Assembly: GCF_000739435.1 (NCBI RefSeq)
Contig: NZ_CP009159.1
Span: 1,302,001-1,366,000, forward strand
Source: Actinobacillus suis ATCC 33415
GTDB taxonomy: Bacteria > Pseudomonadota > Gammaproteobacteria > Enterobacterales > Pasteurellaceae
Direction of reading: 5' to 3'
Length of the DNA: 64,000 nucleotides
Part shown: positions 47,617 to 57,296 of the stretch, in pieces
Layout of the letters: each line of letters starts with the position of its first letter
Numbering within the stretch: position 1 is the first letter of the stretch
Notes under the pieces: generated by a model
What the model was told of the DNA's origin: nothing
The model's database searches: none
What the model saw: only the letters and a program-made list of their open reading frames with translations
Position numbers and translations under genes: made by a program

Positions 47617-48108
47617 ATGTCAGATTCAATCACTTTTTATTTTCCAACCGAGCAACAAATGTTGCAATTTGGGCAAACATTGGCAAAGCATATGCAAACC
47701 TATTTAAACTGCTCGCCTCAGTATGCATTAGTCGTTTATTTAAACGGTGAGTTAGGTGCGGGAAAAACGACATTAACACGTAGTATCGTGCGTGAATTTG
47801 GTCATATTGGAAATGTCAAAAGTCCAACTTATACGTTAGTGGAGGAATATCAACTTCCGCCTTATACCATTTACCATTTTGATCTCTATCGTTTAAGTGA
47901 TCCTGAAGAGTTGGAATTTATGGGCATTCGTGATTATTTCCGCCCACAAACGGTTTGTTTGTTAGAATGGGCTAGCCGTGGTAAAGGAATGATTCCCGAA
48001 GCAGATATCATTATTCAAATTGATTATGCCGAAGAAGGGCGCAACATTACGTTGCTACCGCAAACTTCAGTGGGTACACAACTTTTAGTAAATTTTAATC
48101 TAAATTAA
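47617..48108 (+). CDS. tsaE: tRNA threonylcarbamoyladenosine ATPase TsaE
   Basis: ATPase partner of TsaB and TsaD in t6A synthesis. The 163-residue protein has Walker [14 protein letters not shown], the conserved [10 protein letters not shown] and HFDLYRL, and LLEWASRG. It is followed by amiB after 23 bases, the order seen in E. coli. The catalytic subunit gene tsaD lies 15 kb away in this window. Confidence 0.94.
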   Translation: MSDSITFYFPTEQQMLQFGQTLAKHMQTYLNCSPQYALVVYLNGELGAGKTTLTRSIVREFGHIGNVKSPTYTLVEEYQLPPYTIYHFDLYRLSDPEELEFMGIRDYFRPQTVCLLEWASRGKGMIPEADIIIQIDYAEEGRNITLLPQTSVGTQLLVNFNLN

Positions 48109-48131
48109 ACCGCTTAATTGAAAGGAATGAG

Positions 48132-49244
48132 ATGAACAAGTTAGTAAATTATATTGCTGTTAGTTTATTTGGCTTATTTTTTAGTCTTAGCAGTTATGCT
48201 AAAACCGTGGTTGTAATTGATGCTGGCCACGGTGGTAAAGACCCGGGTGCAATTGGTGCCACACTCGGCGTAAAAGAAAAAAACATTACTTTAGCGATTT
48301 CAAAAGAGTTAAAAGCATTACTTGATTCAAATCCGAAATTTAAAGCAGTAATGACTCGTAAAAGCGACTATTTTATTCAGCTTCCAGAACGTACTGAAAT
48401 TGCGCGTAAAAATAAAGCAAACTTACTCGTCTCAATTCACGCGGACTCATCGCCTAAATCGAATAGTTTAAAGGGTGCTTCTGTTTGGGTGCTTTCAAAC
48501 CGCCGTGCTAGCGATGAAATGGGTAAATGGCTTGAAGATCATGAGAAACAATCAGAATTACTTGGTGGCGCTGGTTCTGTTCTTTCAAATACTAACGAAA
48601 AATACTTAAACCAAACCGTATTGGATCTTCAATTTTCGCACTCTCAACGTTCCGGTTATGAATTAGGCAAAACGGTATTATCACGTTTGGGAAATGTCAC
48701 TTCTCTTGCCAAAAGTGCGCCGCAGCACGCAAGTTTGAGTGTGTTACGCTCTCCTGATATCACCTCTATTTTGGTAGAAACCGGCTTTTTATCAAATCCG
48801 GTGGAAGAGCAAAAACTTTCAACGCCAGCATATCGCCGAAAAATCGCTCAAGCTATTTATAATGGCTTAGTAGCGTATGTTTCACGCAGTACAGGCAATA
48901 CCAAAGCAGTCTATAAGGAAGTGAAAGACACTTCGACAGATACTAACAAAAAAGAGGCTAAGCAGAAAAAATCTGGTCATCCGGAGAATTCATCTAAAAA
49001 AGATAATTCGAAAACTAAAGTCGAAGACAAATCGACTAAAGATAAGAGAAATAGTAAAAATAAAGAGCAAAATTCCACAAAACAAGAACCTAAAAAATCC
49101 AATAACGGTTATCACATTGTGCAACAAGATGAAACGCTCTACTCTATTGCTCGTGTCTATAATACAACACCGGAAAAATTGAGTAAGCTAAATAACATCA
49201 AAAACAATAAGATTACCGTAGGTAAGAAGCTTAAAGTACAATAG
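48132..49244 (+). CDS. amiB: N-acetylmuramoyl-L-alanine amidase with LysM domain (AmiB)
   Basis: Periplasmic zinc amidase that splits septal peptidoglycan during daughter-cell separation. The 370-residue protein has a signal peptide ending SYA|KT, the amidase_3 domain (about 25-245) with zinc ligands in [12 protein letters not shown], the catalytic-type ETGFLSN, and HADSS. A lysine/serine/asparagine-rich disordered linker (about 255-325) and one C-terminal LysM repeat ([19 protein letters not shown] onward) follow. It lacks the N-terminal AMIN domain of E. coli AmiC. mutL, its usual neighbour in E. coli, is absent downstream. Confidence 0.9.
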   Translation: MNKLVNYIAVSLFGLFFSLSSYAKTVVVIDAGHGGKDPGAIGATLGVKEKNITLAISKELKALLDSNPKFKAVMTRKSDYFIQLPERTEIARKNKANLLVSIHADSSPKSNSLKGASVWVLSNRRASDEMGKWLEDHEKQSELLGGAGSVLSNTNEKYLNQTVLDLQFSHSQRSGYELGKTVLSRLGNVTSLAKSAPQHASLSVLRSPDITSILVETGFLSNPVEEQKLSTPAYRRKIAQAIYNGLVAYVSRSTGNTKAVYKEVKDTSTDTNKKEAKQKKSGHPENSSKKDNSKTKVEDKSTKDKRNSKNKEQNSTKQEPKKSNNGYHIVQQDETLYSIARVYNTTPEKLSKLNNIKNNKITVGKKLKVQ

Positions 49245-49251
49245 TAAAATC

Positions 49252-49301
49252 AAGCGGTTAAATTTGTAAAAAAATTTACAAATTTAACCGCTTATTTTTT
49301 T
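49252..49301 (+). terminator. amiB terminator made of an uptake-signal pair
   Basis: AAGCGGTTAAATTTGTAAA (49252-49270) and TTTACAAATTTAACCGCTT (49275-49293) pair perfectly over 19 bases, then a T run. Confidence 0.87.
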
Positions 49302-49319
49302 GCGTTCAATAAAAAGCAA

Positions 49320-49346
49320 AAACCTCACTGAAAACAGTGAGGTTTT
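49320..49346 (-). terminator. fis terminator
   Basis: AAACCTCACTG and CAGTGAGGTTT pair perfectly with loop AAAA; T runs on both strands. Confidence 0.85.
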
Positions 49347-49374
49347 TATCAGATTACCTGAAGTTCAGCAAGGA

Positions 49375-49671
49375 TTAACCCATACCGTATTTTTTTAATT
49401 TTTTACGTAATGTACCACGGTTAATGCCTAACATTGTTGCCGCACGAGTTTGGTTACCACGTGTATATTGCATTACCATATCTAACATCGGGTGTTCAAT
49501 TTCAGATAATACTAATTCGTATAATTCTGTTGGATCTTCACCGTTTAATTGAGATAAGTAATTTTTTAATGCTGCTTTTACGTTATCACGAAGTGGTTTA
49601 TTCACTTGTTGAGCTTGAGCATTTAACATTGATACAGTTAATGGGTTTTGTGTAGGTTGTTGTTCTAACAT
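49375..49671 (-). CDS. fis: Nucleoid-associated protein Fis
   Basis: Small DNA-bending regulator of rRNA transcription, recombination and growth phase. The 98-residue protein (the usual length) has the flexible N-terminal arm and the C-terminal helix-turn-helix in [22 protein letters not shown]. It follows dusB by 27 bases, the conserved dusB-fis operon. Confidence 0.97.
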   Translation of the reverse strand: MLEQQPTQNPLTVSMLNAQAQQVNKPLRDNVKAALKNYLSQLNGEDPTELYELVLSEIEHPMLDMVMQYTRGNQTRAATMLGINRGTLRKKLKKYGMG

Positions 49672-49698
49672 TGTCCTCTATCCAACTAAATAAGGATT

Positions 49699-50661
49699 CT
49701 AACGAATCGATTTCACAAAATCTTCCAATGCCAAAAGCTGTTCTTTTGTCGATTCTAAGGCATTGAAAGTACGTTTAAAATTCGAGCCTGGCGCAAGTTG
49801 TTCTACATACCAACCGACATGTTTACGTGCAATTCGATAACCTTTCTCCTCACCATAAAACTGGTGAAGGTCTTCTATATGCTTCAACATTAGTTCGCAT
49901 TTTTCATCAAGTGATGAGTTTGAAGAACGTCCATTCTCTAAAAAATCTTTAACTTCCTTAAATAACCAAGGGCGACCAAAACTGCCTCTACCGATCATAA
50001 CCGCATCTGCTTTGGTGTAATCTAGAACATATTTTGCCTTCTCTGCGGAAGTTACATCACCATTAGCAATAATCGGAATAGAAACTGCTTGTTTAACGGC
50101 TTTAATGCTTTCATATTCGGCTTCGCCATTGAATAAACAATCACGAGTACGACCATGAATCGTTAAAGCGGAGATACCTGTTTTCTCGGCAATTTTCGCA
50201 ATCTCCAAACAATTTCTATTTTCTTGATCCCAACCTGTTCTAATTTTTAATGTTACAGGCACATCAACAGCATTTACAACCGCATCTAAAATTTGAGCAA
50301 CGAGTTCCGGTTCACGTAAAAGCGCAGATCCTGCCATCTTTTTGTTTACCTTTTTCGCTGGGCAGCCCATATTGATATCAATAATCTCCGCCCCATACTC
50401 AACATTCACTTTTGCAGCCATTGCCATTTCTTGTGGATCAGCCCCAGCAATTTGCACGGCATTCACGCCTATCTCTTCATGATGCGCAAGCCTCAAGCGA
50501 GATTTTTCGGTATGCCATACATCGGGGTTAGTGGACATCATCTCCGAAAATGTTAAACCGGCTCCAAGTTGACTACACAAACGGCGAAACGGTTGGTCGG
50601 TAATACCTGCCATCGGCGCAAGGAAAATACGGTTTTTAAATTCATACTGTCCTATTTGCAT
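49699..50661 (-). CDS. dusB: tRNA-dihydrouridine synthase DusB
   Basis: FMN enzyme that reduces uridine to dihydrouridine in tRNA. The 320-residue protein (E. coli 321) has the family start [15 protein letters not shown], the catalytic cysteine motif NMGCPAKKV, and TIHGRTR. I chose the ATG at 50659-50661, which gives the family N-terminus MQIGQYEF. An in-frame start 19 codons earlier would add a hydrophobic extension not seen in homologues. Confidence 0.94.
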   Translation of the reverse strand: MQIGQYEFKNRIFLAPMAGITDQPFRRLCSQLGAGLTFSEMMSTNPDVWHTEKSRLRLAHHEEIGVNAVQIAGADPQEMAMAAKVNVEYGAEIIDINMGCPAKKVNKKMAGSALLREPELVAQILDAVVNAVDVPVTLKIRTGWDQENRNCLEIAKIAEKTGISALTIHGRTRDCLFNGEAEYESIKAVKQAVSIPIIANGDVTSAEKAKYVLDYTKADAVMIGRGSFGRPWLFKEVKDFLENGRSSNSSLDEKCELMLKHIEDLHQFYGEEKGYRIARKHVGWYVEQLAPGSNFKRTFNALESTKEQLLALEDFVKSIR

Positions 50662-50722
50662 CTTACTCACACCGTAAATGATTAAAATTAAAGCGATTTT
50701 AACGAGAGAGACATCCAAATAA

Positions 50723-50748
50723 AAAGTACGGCTAAAAAACCGTACTTT
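50723..50748 (-). terminator. sixA terminator
   Basis: AAAGTACGG and CCGTACTTT pair; a T-rich TTTATTT follows on the minus strand. Confidence 0.7.
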
Positions 50749-50763
50749 CTTATTTAAACCTTT

Positions 50764-50806
50764 CAGGCTAACCTGATTTTCGAGGTGCGTATGATACGCA
50801 CTTTTT
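50764..50806 (+). terminator. Orphan plus-strand hairpin pair with T run
   Basis: CAGG/CCTG (50764-50775) is followed by the palindrome GTGCGTAT-G-ATACGCAC (about 50785-50801) and six T on the plus strand. No plus-strand gene precedes it, and the minus-strand side has no T run. Confidence 0.45.
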
Positions 50807-50886
50807 TCCTATTTTGGAAGTCTATTTATTCGACAATTTTTAAAAATATTTAAAAATTTTGCATAATTCCGCAAAATACCGCGAAT

Positions 50887-51381
50887 TTATGGCTTTTCAA
50901 CCGCCGTTATTTTGCCAAAATTACTCTGCCAATCAATTTCAGCGATGATCGCAGGATAAAAATGCACCGTTTCTTGCTGAGCAGTTAACGCTAAGACCAA
51001 ATCATACACCAGTGGCAAATGAGAAATAATCAATACATTCTTTGCCCCTTCTTCTCGTAAAAAAGCTAAATAGCTACAAACATTATCAAGATCACCTGAC
51101 GGTGTAATACCTTCCCAAATTTCAATCAAGTTTTCATTTGTGAAATTTTTACCTAAATCGACCGCTTGCATTCCTTGGAATAAGCAATCAAGCGTTTGCT
51201 GTGTTCGGCGATAAGGGCTGACTAAAATTTTATCTAACACAATTTGCTGAGCGTTCAAACGCTTAGCAAGCCATTCTCCTTGCTTTTTAGCCACACTCTC
51301 TCCTTGAGAAGTTAAAGTACGTTCACTGTCAGAACTTGCATTAAAACCAGCCTCACCGTGGCGCATAACCCAAATATTCAT
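50887..51381 (-). CDS. sixA: Phosphohistidine phosphatase SixA
   Basis: Histidine phosphatase that dephosphorylates histidine phosphotransfer domains (ArcB and, in E. coli, NPr). The 164-residue protein has the RHG catalytic start MNIWVMRHGEA, SPYRRTQQT with a conserved arginine, and the second histidine in LIISHLPLV. Length is typical. It is transcribed alone and ends in a hairpin near 50723-50748. Confidence 0.9.
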   Translation of the reverse strand: MNIWVMRHGEAGFNASSDSERTLTSQGESVAKKQGEWLAKRLNAQQIVLDKILVSPYRRTQQTLDCLFQGMQAVDLGKNFTNENLIEIWEGITPSGDLDNVCSYLAFLREEGAKNVLIISHLPLVYDLVLALTAQQETVHFYPAIIAEIDWQSNFGKITAVEKP

Positions 51382-51512
51382 AGGAAAACCTCATTACTGT
51401 ATTTAAACCTAAAAGATTTAGGCGTATAATGTGCCACGATTGAGACAGAATCAAGCCCTGTCATAAAAAGAATTTTTAATTTCGACAAATCAATACATTA
51501 CGGAGTCTATTA

Positions 51513-52952
51513 ATGTCTAGAAAACTCAGAAGAACCAAAATTGTTTGTACAATGGGTCCAGCTACAGACCGTGGCAATAACTTAGAAAAAATTATTGCAG
51601 CCGGTGCAAATATGGTTCGTATGAACTTCTCACACGGTGTGCCGGAAGATCACATCGAGCGTGCAAATAAAGTACGTGAAATTGCAGCTAAATTAGGTAA
51701 AACAGTTGCAATCTTAGGTGACTTACAAGGTCCTAAAATCCGTGTATCAACTTTCAAAGATGGTAAAATCTTCTTAAACATCGGTGATAAATTCACTTTA
51801 GATGCAGATTTACCACGTGGCGAAGGTCACCAAGACGCTGTTGGTTTAGACTACAAAAACTTACCAAACGATGTAGTACCGGGCGATATTCTTTTATTAG
51901 ATGATGGTAACGTTCAATTAAAAGTGCTTTCTGTTGAAGGTGTAAAAGTGCACACAGAAGTCACTGTTGGCGGTCCTTTATCAAACAATAAAGGTATCAA
52001 CAAATTAGGCGGTGGTTTATCTGCACCTGCATTAACAGACAAAGATAAAGAAGACATCAAATTAGCAGCGAAAATCGGTGTTGACTATCTTGCGGTATCA
52101 TTCCCACAATCAAGTGCAGACTTACACTACGCGCGTCAATTAGCACAAGAAGCAGGTTTAAATGCAAAAATCGTTGCAAAAGTGGAACGTGCTGAAACAG
52201 TAGCAACTGAAGAAGCAATGGACGACATCATTTTAGGTTCTGACGTTGTAATGGTTGCACGTGGTGACTTAGGTGTTGAAATCGGTGATGCTGCGTTAGT
52301 TGGCGTACAAAAACGTTTAATTCGTCGTGCACGTAAATTAAACCGCGTAGTAATTACTGCAACGCAAATGATGGAATCAATGATCAAAAAACCTATGCCG
52401 ACACGTGCTGAGGTTATGGACGTTGCAAACGCGGTGTTAGATGGTACTGATGCGGTAATGCTTTCTGGTGAAACTGCAAACGGTGACTATCCGGTAGAAA
52501 CGGTTAAATCAATGGCTGAAGTATGTTTAGGTGCTGAAACAATGCCTAGCATCAATATTTCTCGCCACCGTATGGAAGGTACTTTCTCAACTATCGATGA
52601 AGCTGTAGCAATGTCAGCAATGTACACTGCAAACCACTTAGAAGGTGTTTCTGCAATCATCGCATTAACACACTCTGGTGAAACAGCTAAATTAATGAGT
52701 CGTATCAGCTCAGGTTTACCAATTTACGCATTATCTCGTAACCAAAAAGCATTAAATCTTTCTGCGCTTTACCGTGGTGTTACACCGGTATTCTACGATG
52801 AAGAAAGCCGTACGATTGATGGTGCGAAAAAAGCAATCGCATTATTAAAAGAGAAAGGTTACTTAATGTCTGGTGATTTAGTGTTATTAACACACGGTGA
52901 TGAATTAAAAGAAGGCGGTACAAATACTTGCCGTATTTTAAAAGTTGAATAA
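51513..52952 (+). CDS. pykA: Pyruvate kinase (PykA type)
   Basis: Final step of glycolysis, PEP plus ADP to pyruvate plus ATP. The 479-residue protein is closest in pattern to E. coli PykA (AMP-activated form), starting [22 protein letters not shown]. It has MNFSHG, the active-site lysine/magnesium motif [21 protein letters not shown] and [15 protein letters not shown] LSGETANG. Codon use is strongly biased, as for eno. A strong terminator follows. Confidence 0.95.
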   Translation: MSRKLRRTKIVCTMGPATDRGNNLEKIIAAGANMVRMNFSHGVPEDHIERANKVREIAAKLGKTVAILGDLQGPKIRVSTFKDGKIFLNIGDKFTLDADLPRGEGHQDAVGLDYKNLPNDVVPGDILLLDDGNVQLKVLSVEGVKVHTEVTVGGPLSNNKGINKLGGGLSAPALTDKDKEDIKLAAKIGVDYLAVSFPQSSADLHYARQLAQEAGLNAKIVAKVERAETVATEEAMDDIILGSDVVMVARGDLGVEIGDAALVGVQKRLIRRARKLNRVVITATQMMESMIKKPMPTRAEVMDVANAVLDGTDAVMLSGETANGDYPVETVKSMAEVCLGAETMPSINISRHRMEGTFSTIDEAVAMSAMYTANHLEGVSAIIALTHSGETAKLMSRISSGLPIYALSRNQKALNLSALYRGVTPVFYDEESRTIDGAKKAIALLKEKGYLMSGDLVLLTHGDELKEGGTNTCRILKVE

Positions 52953-52970
52953 TCACTGAATTCAATCTAA

Positions 52971-52999
52971 AAAGCCCACGCTAATGCGTGGGTTTTTAT
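52971..52999 (+). terminator. pykA terminator
   Basis: CCCACGC and GCGTGGG with loop TAAT, then five T. Confidence 0.88.
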
Positions 53000-53030
53000 T
53001 ATGTACCTCAATTTCAATACGCAAATTCCA

Positions 53031-54077
53031 ATGAAAAAACAACCGCTTAATATCTGTATTTTACGCCTCTCCGCTATTGGTGATGTATGCCATACCCTAG
53101 CTGTCGTTCAGGCAATTCAACGTCAATATCCCGATGCAAAAATCAGCTGGATAATCGGCAAAACCGAAGCAATGCTGATGCAAGGCTTGGAAAATGTCGA
53201 ACTGGTTCCCTATGATAAAAAAACTGGATGGAAAGGAATATTTACACTTTGGAAAGCTCTAGCTAACAAGCGGTTCGATTTCCTGTTAAATATGCAAACT
53301 GCTTTTCGTGCTTCTATGATCTCGTTAGGCATTAAAGCCACTAAGAAAATTGGTTTTAATCGAGATCGTGCACGTGAAATGCAGTGGCTTTTTACCAATG
53401 CAAAAGTAGAAATGACCACTTCTCCACACGTATTAGATGGGCAAATGATGTTTGCTAAAGCAATTGGTGTAACTGATTTAGCTCCCCGTTGGTCACTGCC
53501 TTTAGACCAATCTGATCTTGATTACAGTGCTACTTTTATCGATAAAACCAAGAAGAATGTCTTAATTTCGCCTTGTTCCAGTAAAAAAGAAAAAGATTGG
53601 AGAGCAGAGTCTAATGCGGAAATCGCTCAATGGCTTACCGCTCAGAATATCAATGTGATTATTGCCGGATCTCCTTCTGCTTATGAAATGGAAACTGCAA
53701 ATAAAATTCAACAACTTGCGCCTAATTGTATCAATATCACAGGGAAAACCAGCCTAAAACAACTTGCAGCATTAATTAAACAAGTTGATCTAGTTATCTC
53801 GCCGGATACCGGTGCGGCACATATTGCAACGACACAAGCGACTCCAGTTATCGGCTTATATGCGATCCATAATCCTCGCCGTACTGCACCTTATAATGCT
53901 CAACACAACGTTGTCTCGGCTTATGATCAAGCTGTCTTAGATTATTATGGCAAGCCATGGAATGAGTTACCTTGGGCAACTAAGGCTCGAAGTAAATCAG
54001 GCGAAAAATTAATGGAACGAATCAGAGTAGATGATGTGAAGAAAAAAATAGTTGAAACTCTAGCTGTAAAATTGTAA
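53031..54077 (+). CDS. opsX: Glycosyltransferase family 9 heptosyltransferase (OpsX type)
   Basis: LPS inner-core enzyme; in Haemophilus OpsX adds the first heptose to Kdo. The 348-residue protein has the family 9 N-terminus ICILRLSAIGDVCHTL, NMQTAFRAS, ISPCSSKKEKDW and the nucleotide-binding SPDTGAAHIATT, with HNPRRTAPY. The start at 53031 matches the homologue length, but neither it nor the upstream ATG at 53001 has a ribosome site; the upstream one lies against the pykA terminator. An Apl-type uptake signal lies at 53266-53274. Confidence 0.8.
   Translation: MKKQPLNICILRLSAIGDVCHTLAVVQAIQRQYPDAKISWIIGKTEAMLMQGLENVELVPYDKKTGWKGIFTLWKALANKRFDFLLNMQTAFRASMISLGIKATKKIGFNRDRAREMQWLFTNAKVEMTTSPHVLDGQMMFAKAIGVTDLAPRWSLPLDQSDLDYSATFIDKTKKNVLISPCSSKKEKDWRAESNAEIAQWLTAQNINVIIAGSPSAYEMETANKIQQLAPNCINITGKTSLKQLAALIKQVDLVISPDTGAAHIATTQATPVIGLYAIHNPRRTAPYNAQHNVVSAYDQAVLDYYGKPWNELPWATKARSKSGEKLMERIRVDDVKKKIVETLAVKL
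53266..53274 (+). repeat. Apl-type uptake signal in opsX
   Basis: ACAAGCGGT followed by TCGATTTCC. Confidence 0.7.
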
Positions 54078-54119
54078 AGTAGCCCTGTATTATTTTTTTT
54101 ACACATACAGGAAACAAAA

Positions 54120-55184
54120 ATGAACACCGTAGTTAACCAAGATAGTTTACATAATGTAAATATTGCTGATGAAAAAGTATTGCTCACACCGGCTGAACTA
54201 AAAGCGGAATTTCCTCTGCCGGAATATTTACGTAAACAAATTGAAACATCACGTCGTGAGATCTCAGATATCATTCATAAACGTGATCCACGTAAACTAA
54301 TTGTGATTGGTCCTTGCTCTATTCACGATCCGGTTGCGGCTATCGAATATGGAAAAAAATTAAAAGCATTAGCCGACACCGTTTCAGATAAACTTTATAT
54401 CGTAATGCGTGTTTACTTTGAAAAACCACGTACCACTGTGGGTTGGAAAGGTTTAATCAACGATCCGAAAATTGACGGTACTTTTGATGTTGAAACCGGT
54501 TTACGTGTCGGACGTAAACTATGCTTAGAACTCGCCGAATTAGGTTTACCGCTCGCAACAGAGGCGCTAGATCCAATGACACCACAATATTTAGCGGATC
54601 TCTTTAGTTGGTCTGCGATCGGTGCACGCACAACCGAATCACAAACACACCGTGAATTAGCTTCCGGCTTATCTATGGCGGTCGGTTTTAAAAACGGTAC
54701 GGACGGTAGCTTAGCGGTGGCAATCAACGCTATGCAATCTGCTGCGCAAAGCCATAGCTTTATCGGTATCAACCAAAAAGGTCAAGTAAACTTATTACAC
54801 ACCAAAGGTAATCCGGACGGTCATGTGATTTTACGAGGCGGCAAAACACCAAACTTTGAACAACAATATGTTGAAGAATGCGAATTAGCGTTACGCAAAG
54901 CAGGCTTACCGGAAGCAATTATGATTGACTGCAGCCACGGTAACTCCAATAAAGATTACCGCCGTCAACCATTGGTAGCGGAAAATGCATTAGCACAACT
55001 GTTAGCAGGTAATACTTCGATTATCGGTTTAATGATCGAAAGTCACTTAAATGCCGGTAATCAATCATCAGAACAGCCGTTTGATGAAATGAAATACGGT
55101 GTATCTATTACCGATGCTTGTATCGATTGGCAAACAACCGATGAAGTATTAACTAACTTTGCCGAAAAATTAAGACAGAAATAA
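54120..55184 (+). CDS. aroG: 3-deoxy-7-phosphoheptulonate (DAHP) synthase, class I
   Basis: First step of aromatic amino acid synthesis, condensing PEP and erythrose-4-phosphate. The 354-residue protein has the class I motifs IGPCSIHDP, RVYFEKPRTTVGWKGL, GARTTESQTHRE, VGFKNGTDGSL and IMIDCSHGN. Which amino acid inhibits it (AroF, AroG or AroH type) cannot be set with confidence by eye. ACAGGAAACAAAA precedes the ATG. An uptake-signal hairpin separates it from tyrA, which is 118 bases downstream. Confidence 0.9.
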   Translation: MNTVVNQDSLHNVNIADEKVLLTPAELKAEFPLPEYLRKQIETSRREISDIIHKRDPRKLIVIGPCSIHDPVAAIEYGKKLKALADTVSDKLYIVMRVYFEKPRTTVGWKGLINDPKIDGTFDVETGLRVGRKLCLELAELGLPLATEALDPMTPQYLADLFSWSAIGARTTESQTHRELASGLSMAVGFKNGTDGSLAVAINAMQSAAQSHSFIGINQKGQVNLLHTKGNPDGHVILRGGKTPNFEQQYVEECELALRKAGLPEAIMIDCSHGNSNKDYRRQPLVAENALAQLLAGNTSIIGLMIESHLNAGNQSSEQPFDEMKYGVSITDACIDWQTTDEVLTNFAEKLRQK

Positions 55185-55222
55185 CGACCGTAAATAATTT
55201 GGTAAGATTCACATAAATTAAA

Positions 55223-55268
55223 TAAGCGGTCAATTTTGCAAAATTTTATGCAAATTTGACCGCTTGTT
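55223..55268 (+). terminator. Uptake-signal pair between aroG and tyrA
   Basis: AAGCGGTCAATTTTGCA faces TGCAAATTTGACCGCTT. It is placed to end aroG transcription before tyrA. Confidence 0.7.
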
Positions 55269-55302
55269 TAATGAGTCTTCCGACAGAATGAAGGAACAAT
55301 CA

Positions 55303-56424
55303 ATGAGCCCATTAAATCCTTTACGAGAAAAAATCGATCAAGTTGACCAACAATTAATTCAACTATTTGCCGAGCGCTTAAAACTGGTTGCTGAAGTTGG
55401 AAAAGTAAAATCGGAACACGGCATTCCGGTTTACGCACCGGAACGTGAAACCGCAATGATTGCCGCCCGCCGAGAGGAAGCAGAAAAGCAAGGCGTGCCA
55501 GCTGACTTGATTGAAGATGTATTAAGACGTGTCATGCGTGAATCTTATGCGAATGAAAACAAGCACGGCTTCAAAACAACTAACCCGAATATCAATAAAA
55601 TTGTGATTGTTGGTGGTAAAGGTAAATTAGGTGGGTTATTTGCTCGTTTTCTTGGGCTTTCCGGTTACCAAGTCGAAACATTGGGCAGCAAAGATTGGAA
55701 CAATGCAGAACAAATCCTTAGCGGCAGTGATTTAGTGATTGTCTGCGTGCCGATTAACAAAACCTTAGATACGATTGAGCGTTTACAACCGTTCCTGACT
55801 GAAAATATGATTCTAGCGGACTTGACCTCGGTTAAAGCTCAACCGCTTGAAAAAATGTTGGAAATCCACAGCGGCCCGGTTGTTGGTTTACATCCGATGT
55901 TTGGGCCGGATATTGCTTCAATGGCAAAACAACTGGTTGCCTGCTGCCACGGACGTTTTTCCGAAAAATACGAATGGTTAATTGAACAGATAAAAATTTG
56001 GGGTGCAAAAATTGAAGTGATTGATGCTCACGAGCACGATCATGCAATGACTTATATTCAAGCTTTGCGTCACTTCTCGACTTTTACTTTCGGTCTGCAT
56101 CTATCTCGCCAGCCGGTAAAATTATCTCAACTTTTAGCACTCTCCTCACCAATTTACCGTTTGGAATTAGCGATGATCGGGCGCTTATTCGCTCAAGACG
56201 GTGGCTTATATGCCGATATTATTTCGGATAAACCGGAAAATCTGGCGGTAATTGAATCACTAAAAGACACTTTTGCAACCAGCTTAGAGTTCTTTAAAAA
56301 CAATGATAGAGCCGGTTTTATTCAAGCGTTTGAAGAGGTTCATCATTGGTTTGGTGATTATTCGGAGCAGTTCTTAAAAGAAAGCCGAATGTTACTGCAA
56401 CAAGCAAACGATAACCGCAAATAG
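55303..56424 (+). CDS. tyrA: Chorismate mutase/prephenate dehydrogenase TyrA
   Basis: Bifunctional T-protein that makes prephenate from chorismate and then 4-hydroxyphenylpyruvate for tyrosine. The 373-residue protein, the same length as in E. coli, has an AroQ-type mutase domain (about 1-90; LREKIDQVDQQLIQLFAERLKLV). An NAD-binding dehydrogenase domain follows (IVIVGGKGKLGGLFARF), with the catalytic histidine region GLHPMFGPD. I chose the ATG at 55303 because AAGGA lies seven bases upstream. Its terminator has been split by an insertion sequence (see 56446-57863). Confidence 0.94.
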   Translation: MSPLNPLREKIDQVDQQLIQLFAERLKLVAEVGKVKSEHGIPVYAPERETAMIAARREEAEKQGVPADLIEDVLRRVMRESYANENKHGFKTTNPNINKIVIVGGKGKLGGLFARFLGLSGYQVETLGSKDWNNAEQILSGSDLVIVCVPINKTLDTIERLQPFLTENMILADLTSVKAQPLEKMLEIHSGPVVGLHPMFGPDIASMAKQLVACCHGRFSEKYEWLIEQIKIWGAKIEVIDAHEHDHAMTYIQALRHFSTFTFGLHLSRQPVKLSQLLALSSPIYRLELAMIGRLFAQDGGLYADIISDKPENLAVIESLKDTFATSLEFFKNNDRAGFIQAFEEVHHWFGDYSEQFLKESRMLLQQANDNRK

Positions 56425-56428
56425 TAAC

Positions 56429-56438
56429 AAAGCTCATC
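56429..56438. terminator. Left arm of the split tyrA/dxs terminator
   Basis: AAAGCTCATC is the exact complement of GATGAGCTTT at 57866-57875, on the far side of the insertion sequence. Joined after removing the element and one target copy, they form a 10-base-pair hairpin with loop TGATAA and a T run. Confidence 0.75.
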
Positions 56439-56472
56439 TGATAAGTGATCTGACCCCAAAAAGTTAGACTGT

Positions 56473-57291
56473 TTAATTTAAGGACTGAGTTCTGTATTGT
56501 ACAGGGCTCAGTCCTTTTAATTTCACTTGAATACGCTCATTGTTGTAATAATGAATGTACTCGTGAATCACTTTCTCAAGTTGTTCGAAAGTTTCAAATC
56601 GCTTACCAAAGTAACATTCCGTTTTCAATCGCCCAAAAAAACTTTCCATTGCCCCATTATCCAAGCAATTCGCTTTTCTCGACATACTTTGTTTAATATG
56701 ATGTTTTCTCAGCATGTCTTGATAGCCTGCCATCTGGTATTGCCAACCTTGGTCGGAATGTAAAATCGGTTTAGCGTCCTTAGGCAGTTTCGCGACCGCT
56801 TGCTTTAGCATCCGCATCACTTGCTCAAAGTTAGGGCTTCTTGCTAAATCATAAGCAAGAATTTCACTATTAAACAAGTCCTTAATAGGCGATAAATAGA
56901 GCTTGCCTTCCGCACATTTAAACTCGGTGATATCCGTGACGAGCTTTTCATTTGGCGCCGTTGCGTGAAAATCCCGTTGCAATACATTCTCGGCAATTTT
57001 ACCCTCTTCACCTTGATAAGAACGATATTTCCTCTGCTTACATTTCCCTTTTAAATCAAGCTGTTGCATTATCCTTTGAATACGCTTATGGTTAATCGCA
57101 CCCAAAAAATCACGTAACTTTAACGTAATACGACGATAGCCGTAATTGCCATCATTATCTTGATAAATCTCAATCACTTTCTGCCTAATCACTGCATTTT
57201 TATCGATTTTAGGCGGTAAGTGATAAAAGAACGTACTACGTTTTAAACCAGTCAAAGGGAGGAGGATTTCTAAGGGAAAATCCACTCGCAA
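56473..57291 (-). CDS. IS3-family transposase OrfB (integrase domain)
   Basis: Catalytic part of the transposase. In the listed frame the 272-residue segment begins at a TTG, but its frame stays open upstream through the end of orfA; the working product is expected to be an OrfAB fusion made by -1 frameshifting. It has the HTH_21 region (NYGYRRITLKLR) and the rve domain with D120 (TDITEF), D180 (HSDQG) and E216 (DNGAMESFFG), giving the D-D-35-E pattern. No internal stop is seen. Confidence 0.9.
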   Translation of the reverse strand: MRVDFPLEILLPLTGLKRSTFFYHLPPKIDKNAVIRQKVIEIYQDNDGNYGYRRITLKLRDFLGAINHKRIQRIMQQLDLKGKCKQRKYRSYQGEEGKIAENVLQRDFHATAPNEKLVTDITEFKCAEGKLYLSPIKDLFNSEILAYDLARSPNFEQVMRMLKQAVAKLPKDAKPILHSDQGWQYQMAGYQDMLRKHHIKQSMSRKANCLDNGAMESFFGRLKTECYFGKRFETFEQLEKVIHEYIHYYNNERIQVKLKGLSPVQYRTQSLN

Positions 57292-57296
57292 CGTTT

